Source of the DNA: Alphaproteobacteria bacterium | GTDB lineage: Bacteria > Pseudomonadota > Alphaproteobacteria > Rhodobacterales > Rhodobacteraceae | Direction of reading: 5' to 3' | NCBI GenBank assembly: GCA_030424865.1 | Contig: JAUHVR010000002.1 | Coordinates: 310,001-374,000 of the forward strand | Length of the DNA: 64,000 nucleotides | Shown here: one piece after another, positions 59,150 through 64,000 of the stretch | Position numbering within the stretch: the stretch's first letter is position 1 | How the letters are laid out: the number at the start of each line of letters is the position of its first letter | Made by a program: the position numbers and the translations under genes | Notes under the pieces: model-generated | Told to the model about the DNA's origin: nothing | Database searches by the model: none | The model's input: only the letters and a program-made list of their open reading frames with translations

Positions 59150-60184
59150 TCAGGCGACCACGCCCCAGGTCAGACCGGCCAGCACCGCGCCCAGCAGTGC
59201 AAAGCCCAGATAGGCAGCAAAAACCCGTGGCTTGACCAGCGCCCAGACCGCGATGGCGGCGGGGATACAGCTGACGCCGCCCGCGATGACAAAGCTCATC
59301 GCAGCACCCGGGGCCATGCCCTGATCCAGCAACCCACCGATAAAGCCCACGGCGGCATAGCCGTTCAGATAGGCGGGCATTCCGATGATGGCCGACAGCA
59401 GCACGGTGCCCAGACCATCGCCTCCCAGGAACTGACCGACCCAGGCGGTGGTGTCGTAGACGATCATCGTTGCCTCGAAGAGATAGGCGATCAGCAGCCA
59501 TTTCACGAGGAAGACAAAGTTCTCGACCCAGGTGTTGCGAAAGATCGTGCGGCGGTCGGCATCGCCCCAGAATTTCCACTCAGGCGTGCCCGAAAACGGC
59601 GCCTTGACGCCGCAGCAGCCGCCAACCTTGGGCTTTTCGCGCAGCGGGTCGGCAAAGACGGGGGTGTTGGCAAAGCCCATGGTCAGGAACCCGCCCATCA
59701 TCCCAAGGCCCACCGCGGCAACGGTCTTGGCAATGGCGAAATCCATCCCAAGCTCGGCCCAAGTGATGGTGAACATCGCCGGGTCCATCAACGGCGAGGC
59801 CAGCCAAAAGGCCATGACGGCGCTCAGCGGCGCGCCGACCGCCAGCAGGGCCGCGATAAAGGGGATGACCTCGCACGAACAGAAGGGGGACAGCCCACCC
59901 AGCAGCGCCGCCATGACCACCATGCGGGCCGGATTGCCCTGGAACGCCTTGGCGATCAGGTTGTCCGCGCCCGACGCCTTGACATAGGCCACCAGCGAGA
60001 TGGCGATCAGGATAAAGATCCCGGTCTGCGCCATTGCGCCTGCCACGATCTCCATCGCGGGGATGAATTTCGGCGTGTCAAAGATCAGCAAGGCCAGCGG
60101 GATCAGGACAACCGCCAGCCAGGCCTTGTCCAGCCGGTTGAGCCGTGACCAGCCCGAAGGCGGCGTAAGAGAGGTGTCAGCCAT
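59150..60184 (-). CDS. DUF318/ArsP-type membrane permease
   Basis: A 344-residue membrane protein with about eight helices. The signature LSPFCSCEVIPFIAALLAVGAPLSAVMAFWLASPLMDP is diagnostic of permease family UPF0718 (ArsP relatives). A cysteine pair GGCCG lies in the central cytoplasmic loop. Family members move thiol-binding or organoarsenic compounds. It overlaps the ArsR gene by eight bases, so the two are coregulated. The substrate is inferred to be a metal/metalloid or thiol compound. Confidence 0.83.
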   Translation of the reverse strand: MADTSLTPPSGWSRLNRLDKAWLAVVLIPLALLIFDTPKFIPAMEIVAGAMAQTGIFILIAISLVAYVKASGADNLIAKAFQGNPARMVVMAALLGGLSPFCSCEVIPFIAALLAVGAPLSAVMAFWLASPLMDPAMFTITWAELGMDFAIAKTVAAVGLGMMGGFLTMGFANTPVFADPLREKPKVGGCCGVKAPFSGTPEWKFWGDADRRTIFRNTWVENFVFLVKWLLIAYLFEATMIVYDTTAWVGQFLGGDGLGTVLLSAIIGMPAYLNGYAAVGFIGGLLDQGMAPGAAMSFVIAGGVSCIPAAIAVWALVKPRVFAAYLGFALLGAVLAGLTWGVVA

Positions 60185-60521
60185 GGGAATGATCCTTGTT
60201 CGGCGATTTGGCGTCAGCACAACAGGCGTTCAGCAGGAAATTCGACAGCGCCTCGACCTCGTCATAGGCCACGGCGGCGCAGATGATCGACCGTCCTTGC
60301 CGGGCTTGGGTCACCAGCCCGGCCTGAACCAGAATTTTCACGTGGTGGGTCAGGGTGGATCCCGTCACACCGGTGCGTTCACCCAGCTCTCCGATACTCA
60401 GGCCCTCGTGGCCCGCGCGCACCAAGGTGCGCAGGACGCTCAGGCGTTGTTCCGAGCCAAGGGCCGCGAACTGAGAGGCGGCGACTTCAAGCGCCAGATC
60501 ATCTGTCGAATCAATTTTCAT
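60177..60521 (-). CDS. ArsR/SmtB-family repressor
   Basis: A 114-residue winged-helix repressor (LGSEQRLSVLRTLVRAGHEGLSIGELGERTGVTGSTLTHHVKILVQAGLV). The recognition helix is TGSTLTHHVKIL. The C-terminal tail contains C100-C101 and the histidines H111 and H113, plus C81 in the wing, plausible metal or thiol sensor sites. It is followed by the overlapping permease gene, the usual repressor-transporter pair. Operator-like palindromes lie immediately upstream. Confidence 0.88.
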   Translation of the reverse strand: MKIDSTDDLALEVAASQFAALGSEQRLSVLRTLVRAGHEGLSIGELGERTGVTGSTLTHHVKILVQAGLVTQARQGRSIICAAVAYDEVEALSNFLLNACCADAKSPNKDHSHG

Positions 60522-60581
60522 ATTTCTAAAATCATCGAAATGACGTCGTCGCGCAAGCTATATTTCTAGAAATGTCGAAAT
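60522..60581. promoter_or_regulatory. Probable ArsR operators
   Basis: Two ATTTC/GAAAT palindromes lie just upstream of the ArsR start: ATTTC-N10-GAAAT (60522-60541), and ATTTCTAGAAAT (60562-60573) with a further GAAAT (60577-60581). AT-rich 12-2-12-like palindromes are typical ArsR targets. They overlap where the promoter should be. Confidence 0.65.
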
Positions 60582-60625
60582 GAATGCTGCGTGACCCCGC
60601 CAACGGCATTTGAAATAACGCTGTC

Positions 60626-61213
60626 ATGACGCAGATCACCCAATCCATCGCCGCCTGCCGCCTCTGCACCGACCGCTTTGCGGCGACGGAAACAGCCCAT
60701 GCGCCGCGCCCGGTGGTCTGGTTCCGCCCCTCGGCGCGGCTGCTGATTGCGGGACAGGCGCCCGGCGCGCGTGTGCATGCCTCGGGCAAGCCGTTTGACG
60801 ACCCCTCGGGTGACCGTCTGCGCGATTGGCTGGGGCTGACGCCGGACCAGTTCTATGACCGCGACCGGGTGGCCATTGTGCCGATGGCCTTTTGCTTTCC
60901 GGGGTACGACGCCAAGGGCAGCGACCTGCCGCCGCCCAAGATCTGTCACCAGACCTGGCACAAGGGGGTCATGACCGCCCTGCCAAACATCCGCTTGCGG
61001 GTCATCGTCGGCGGCTATGCCCACCGGTTTCACCTGGGCACCAAGTCCGGTGTGACTGACACCGTGCGCGACTGGCGCGACCATTGGCCTGCGGCGCTGC
61101 CCTTGCCGCATCCGTCCTGGCGCAATACAGGCTGGCTGAAGCGCAATCCGTGGTTCGGGCGGGACGTCCTGCCCGCACTGCGCGCCAAGGTAGACGAGGT
61201 TCTGAATGACTGA
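60626..61213 (+). CDS. Fe-S uracil-DNA glycosylase family protein
   Basis: A 195-residue DNA repair protein. Cysteines 11, 14, 90 and 107 give C-x2-C-x75-C-x16-C, the [4Fe-4S] pattern of thermostable-type (family 4-like) uracil-DNA glycosylases. Motif A is GQAPGARVHASGKPF, differing from the GEAPG of family 4, and motif B is PHPSWRN. It should remove uracil from DNA. It overlaps the SseB gene by eight bases. The divergent motif A leaves room for a different base specificity. Confidence 0.83.
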   Translation: MTQITQSIAACRLCTDRFAATETAHAPRPVVWFRPSARLLIAGQAPGARVHASGKPFDDPSGDRLRDWLGLTPDQFYDRDRVAIVPMAFCFPGYDAKGSDLPPPKICHQTWHKGVMTALPNIRLRVIVGGYAHRFHLGTKSGVTDTVRDWRDHWPAALPLPHPSWRNTGWLKRNPWFGRDVLPALRAKVDEVLND

Positions 61214-61997
61214 ACTCACCCCGCTCGATCAGGCCCATGCCGCGATGCAGGCCGCGCCCGAAGACGATGCCGCCCGCCTGCGGTTTTATGAACGTCTGGC
61301 CGACAGCGAGCTGTTCCTGCTGCTCGCGCGCGAGGCCGAGGGCGACACGGTGGAACCCGATCTCTTTGACCTTGGCGACGCGCGCTTTGTTCTTGTGTTC
61401 GACCGCGAGGACCGGCTGGCGCAGTTTGCGGAACGGATTGTGCCTTATGCGGCGCTGTCGGGGCGGGCCGTGGTCTCGATGCTGGCGGGGCAGGGGATTG
61501 GCCTGGGCGTGAACCTGCAGGTGGCGCCCTCTGAAATCCTGATCCCGGCCGAGGCGGTCGACTGGCTGTCGGCCACGCTGGACGCCGCCCCACGCGAAGA
61601 AGCCGCGCGGCCGCAGGAATTCACCGCGCCTTCCGCGTTGCCCGAAGAGGTGCTGACCGCCATTGACGCCAAGCTGGCCACGGCGGCAGGGTTCGCGCGC
61701 AACGCCTATCTGGCCGAGGTCACCTACGAAGGCGGCCAGCGCGGCCATATCCTGGGCTTCACTGGCGCCGTGCCGGGGGCCGAAACGGCGCTGGCGACGG
61801 CAGTGAACGAGGCCTTGGTTTTCTCGGGTGTGCCAGCGGCGACGCTGGACGTGGTCTTTCTGTCCGACAGCGATCCGGCGGCGGCCAGCCTTGCGCGGGT
61901 GGGTCTGCGGTTCGACATTCCCGAACGCGAGGTCCCCAGGACCGAAGAGCGCCCCGCGCCCGGTTCAGACCCCGACGCGCCGCCAATCCTGCGCTGA
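61206..61997 (+). CDS. SseB-family protein
   Basis: A 263-residue cytoplasmic protein. The SseB N-terminal pattern is clear: FYERLADSELFLLLAREAEG followed by FVLVFDREDRLAQFAERI and AVVSMLAGQGIGLGVNL, with a C-terminal SseB-like domain ending in a Pro/Asp-rich tail. SseB in E. coli was tied to serine-hydroxamate sensitivity; its biochemical role is unclear. It overlaps the glycosylase gene by eight bases. Confidence 0.8.
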   Translation: MTELTPLDQAHAAMQAAPEDDAARLRFYERLADSELFLLLAREAEGDTVEPDLFDLGDARFVLVFDREDRLAQFAERIVPYAALSGRAVVSMLAGQGIGLGVNLQVAPSEILIPAEAVDWLSATLDAAPREEAARPQEFTAPSALPEEVLTAIDAKLATAAGFARNAYLAEVTYEGGQRGHILGFTGAVPGAETALATAVNEALVFSGVPAATLDVVFLSDSDPAAASLARVGLRFDIPEREVPRTEERPAPGSDPDAPPILR

Positions 61998-62001
61998 CGG
62001 G

Positions 62002-62796
62002 TCAGTGGGCGCGTAGAAAAGCGACCACGACCTGCGCGACCTTTTGCGGTTGGTCCCAATGCAGGGCGTGACCGGCAGCTTCGATGATGTCGACGTCAAC
62101 CCCCAGCGCGGTCAGCGCATCCGAGGTTTCATCCAAGGGGGCAAGCCGGTCGTCCTGCGCCAGAAGTGCCTTGGCGGGAACGGTGAGGCTGGCGGGCAAG
62201 CTGTCCAGATCGGGTGACTGCAGAAATGCCACCTGATGCGCCATCGCGGCGAGGGACTGCTTGTGCGGATAGGCAAGGCTGGCCTCGGCCATCAGATCGA
62301 CCTGTGCGGGGTCGCGAAGCGCATCGGGATGAAAGAGCCAGGGGAACAGCCCACGCAGCCAGGCACCAGGGTCCGTGTCGTTCCGCCGCTGCTCGGTCAG
62401 GGTCTGAAAGACCCGGCGCGAGGCCAAGGTCGGTGCGGGGTTCGACCCCAGAACACAGACCGAGGCCACACGGTTCGGCGCAAGCCCGGTTGCAGTCATC
62501 GCCACAAGCCCGCCCAGCGAGTGTCCCACCAGATGCACCCGGTCCAGGGACAGGTGGTCGGCGAGGGCCAGAATGTCCGTCCCCATCTGTTTCAGCGACA
62601 GACCGGGCAGGGCGGGCTGCGTCCGCCCGCTGCAGCGCGGGTCGGGTCGGATGACGCGGAAACTGTCGGTCAGCGCGGGCACCAGAGGCTGCCAACTGGC
62701 GCTGTCGCTCAGCATGCCGGGGATCAGAACGACGGGCGGGCCGGTGCCGTCGTCTTCAAACCACAGCGTGATGCCGTCCAGTTGTGCCTCAGGCAT
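62002..62796 (-). CDS. Alpha/beta-hydrolase
   Basis: A 264-residue esterase-like protein. The nucleophile elbow is VGHSLGG, the oxyanion motif is VVLIPGMLSDSASW, and the likely catalytic histidine is in AAGHALHWDQP. Substrate unknown. It overlaps the P1-peptidase gene by eight bases, so the two are in one operon and may work together on an amide or ester. Confidence 0.82.
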   Translation of the reverse strand: MPEAQLDGITLWFEDDGTGPPVVLIPGMLSDSASWQPLVPALTDSFRVIRPDPRCSGRTQPALPGLSLKQMGTDILALADHLSLDRVHLVGHSLGGLVAMTATGLAPNRVASVCVLGSNPAPTLASRRVFQTLTEQRRNDTDPGAWLRGLFPWLFHPDALRDPAQVDLMAEASLAYPHKQSLAAMAHQVAFLQSPDLDSLPASLTVPAKALLAQDDRLAPLDETSDALTALGVDVDIIEAAGHALHWDQPQKVAQVVVAFLRAH

Positions 62797-63802
62797 CGCG
62801 GGCCCTTTCAGAGCGGAAGGTCGGCAGCAGGTCGCCCTTCATCGGAGTGGCCTCCCACACGGCGCGGGCGATGGCGCGGCTGACGCAAATGGCGGCGGCG
62901 TGGCTGATGGCGCTGATGTCGGGTGGGGCGGGGCGCGCCTCGGTACTGGCGGCAAAGATCAGATCGCCGTCGCCGGGTCCGTGGGCCGGGACTATGGCAC
63001 GGGCGATGCCGTCGTGGGCGGCTGTGGCAAGCTGTTTGCACTGCGCCTTGGTCAGGGTCGCATCGGTGGCAACGATCCCGATGGTGGTGTTGGCCAGCGA
63101 TTGCATCGCCGCCAGTTTGCGGCTGGGGGGCAGGGCTTGCAGCCCGGATGTGGGCGCCGGGCCCAGCCCGCCGAATTCGTCCCCGATTTCAAAAGGCGCG
63201 GCCCAGAGGTGTCCGCCATCCGGGGTCACCGCGTCGCCGATCGGGTTCGCAACCATCAGCGCCCCAACCGTGGTGCCGTCCGCCAGCACCAGCGAGGCCG
63301 ACCCGACGCCGCCCTTGTGGCCTGCGGTCAACGCCCCGAACCCGGCCCCAGACGAGCCAAGCGCGAATTCGGTGCCCGCGTTTTTTAAAGCCTGCGCACC
63401 AAGCGCAGGATAGGGGTTTACCGGCCAGTCCTTGTTGCCGCCGTTCAGCAGGTCAAAGACGATGGCGGCGGGCACCAGCGGGATGCGCGCAGACAGCGCC
63501 TGAAACCCGCGCCCCTGGGCGTGCAGCGCCTCCATCACGCCCTGCGCGGCGGCAAGGCCAAAGGCGCTGCCACCTGACAGCACCAGCGCGTCAACGCCCG
63601 GCACGGATTTGTCGGGCTCCAGCAGATCGGTCTCGCGCGTGCCGGGCGCGCCGCCGTGCACGGCGTAAGAGCAAGTGAACGGCGCAACCCCGGTCAGCAC
63701 GGTCACGCCCGAGCGCAGGCCCGCGTCATCGGCCTGACCCACCCGAAGCCCGGCCACATCGGTGATCAGGTTGCGCGACCCTGCCGCCATCGGCCCAAAC
63801 AT
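62789..63802 (-). CDS. P1-family peptidase (DmpA/S58-like)
   Basis: A 337-residue protein. The opening LITDVAGLRVGQADDAGLRSGVTVL and VDALVLSGGSAFGLAAAQGVMEAL, and the active-site block GSSGAGFGALTAGHKGGVGSASLVL, match DmpA/P1 aminopeptidases, self-processing Ntn-like enzymes that release N-terminal residues or hydrolyse beta-peptides. The ATG at 63802 overlaps the SDR stop by one base (TGATG). Followed by the alpha/beta-hydrolase. True substrate unknown. Confidence 0.85.
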   Translation of the reverse strand: MFGPMAAGSRNLITDVAGLRVGQADDAGLRSGVTVLTGVAPFTCSYAVHGGAPGTRETDLLEPDKSVPGVDALVLSGGSAFGLAAAQGVMEALHAQGRGFQALSARIPLVPAAIVFDLLNGGNKDWPVNPYPALGAQALKNAGTEFALGSSGAGFGALTAGHKGGVGSASLVLADGTTVGALMVANPIGDAVTPDGGHLWAAPFEIGDEFGGLGPAPTSGLQALPPSRKLAAMQSLANTTIGIVATDATLTKAQCKQLATAAHDGIARAIVPAHGPGDGDLIFAASTEARPAPPDISAISHAAAICVSRAIARAVWEATPMKGDLLPTFRSERARDA

Positions 63803-64000
63803 CAGATGCAGCGCCCGCCGTCGACTTCCATGCAAACGCCGGTGACCATGCTGGCCTCGTCTGAACACAGATAGGCTGCCGCGTTGCCCATGTCCTCGGG
63901 GGTCGAGAACCGCCCGATGGGGATGGTCGACAGGAACTTGGCGCGCATCTCGGGTGTGTCTTCGCCCATGAAGCTGGCCAGAAGGGGCGTTTCGCCCGCC
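63802..64000 (-). CDS. SDR-family oxidoreductase (C-terminal part)
   Basis: The last 65 codons of a short-chain dehydrogenase whose start lies outside the window. The readable part, ending FLSTIPIGRFSTPEDMGNAA then YLCSDEASMVTGVCMEVDGG, is the classical SDR C-terminal block: IPxGRF/PEDxG, then SDxASxxTG, then DGG. The Rossmann motif and the catalytic Ser-Tyr-Lys are not visible. It is the upstream gene of the P1-peptidase/hydrolase operon. Confidence 0.85.
   Translation of the reverse strand, partial: AGETPLLASFMGEDTPEMRAKFLSTIPIGRFSTPEDMGNAAAYLCSDEASMVTGVCMEVDGGRCI

Overview
The window reads as a high-GC alphaproteobacterial chromosome of the Roseobacter group (Rhodobacterales). Pointers to this are a petP-petR regulatory pair, an ExoD-family protein, a mutY/dciA/DsbA block, TTC38-like and AlkB-like genes of roseobacter type, TTG and GTG starts, and small dispersed intergenic elements. 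The genus is not proven from sequence. I see no rRNA, tRNA, CRISPR array, transposase or prophage. Gene density is very high, no gene-free stretch exceeds about 300 bases, and most of the region looks like core chromosome rather than an island.

Layout. 1-5 kb: cytochrome c', adenine deaminase, an Aer-like PAS protein, and ilvE divergent from petP-petR. 6-12 kb: a histone-deacetylase-like amidohydrolase, then the isoprenoid block xseB-ispA-dxs, an epimerase/ExoD pair, a methyltransferase and a lipoprotein lytic transglycosylase. 13-21 kb: sterol-desaturase-like protein, class II aldolase, VOC protein, AMP nucleosidase, HU, AlkB-like monooxygenase, mutY, dciA, a DsbA-like thioredoxin and an FMN-binding oxidase-like protein. 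21-29 kb: two adjacent saccharopine-dehydrogenase genes (lysine alpha-aminoadipate route), a histidine phosphatase, a TPR protein and a hybrid sensor kinase with its response regulator.

29.5-37.8 kb is the most coherent operon: an AMP-forming acyl-CoA synthetase followed by a complete branched-chain-type ABC transporter (LivG, LivH, LivM, binding protein, LivF), with two small unknown genes and a cupin. The kinase/regulator pair diverges from it. The layout suggests uptake of a carboxylic acid coupled to CoA activation. 37.8-42 kb holds a protein with an internally duplicated unknown domain, a PaaK-like CoA ligase and a caspase-fold protein that has lost its catalytic cysteine.

41.7-50.7 kb carries ribF, a YcgN-family protein, threonine aldolase, gshA, rsmE, ubiA and an OmpA/coiled-coil membrane pair. 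50.7-64 kb carries a MaoC hydratase, a WYL-type regulator with a perfect operator-like palindrome, a NagD-like phosphatase, a family II pyrophosphatase, a capsule-export pair (KpsE/KpsT without KpsM), NhaA, an ArsR-permease pair, an Fe-S uracil-DNA glycosylase, SseB, an alpha/beta hydrolase, a P1 peptidase and the 3' end of an SDR gene.

The most unusual non-coding signal is a 270-bp element at 44226-44495. It has perfect 33-bp terminal inverted repeats enclosing two hairpins whose apical loops are complementary, and it sits exactly between two convergent stop codons. A 15-bp copy of its end lies at another convergent stop junction (12856), and a related TTAGAGC-bounded hairpin element lies at a third (21632). 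A second family is a conserved trailer with core GAGTATTTTTGGAAAGATGA found downstream of five genes.
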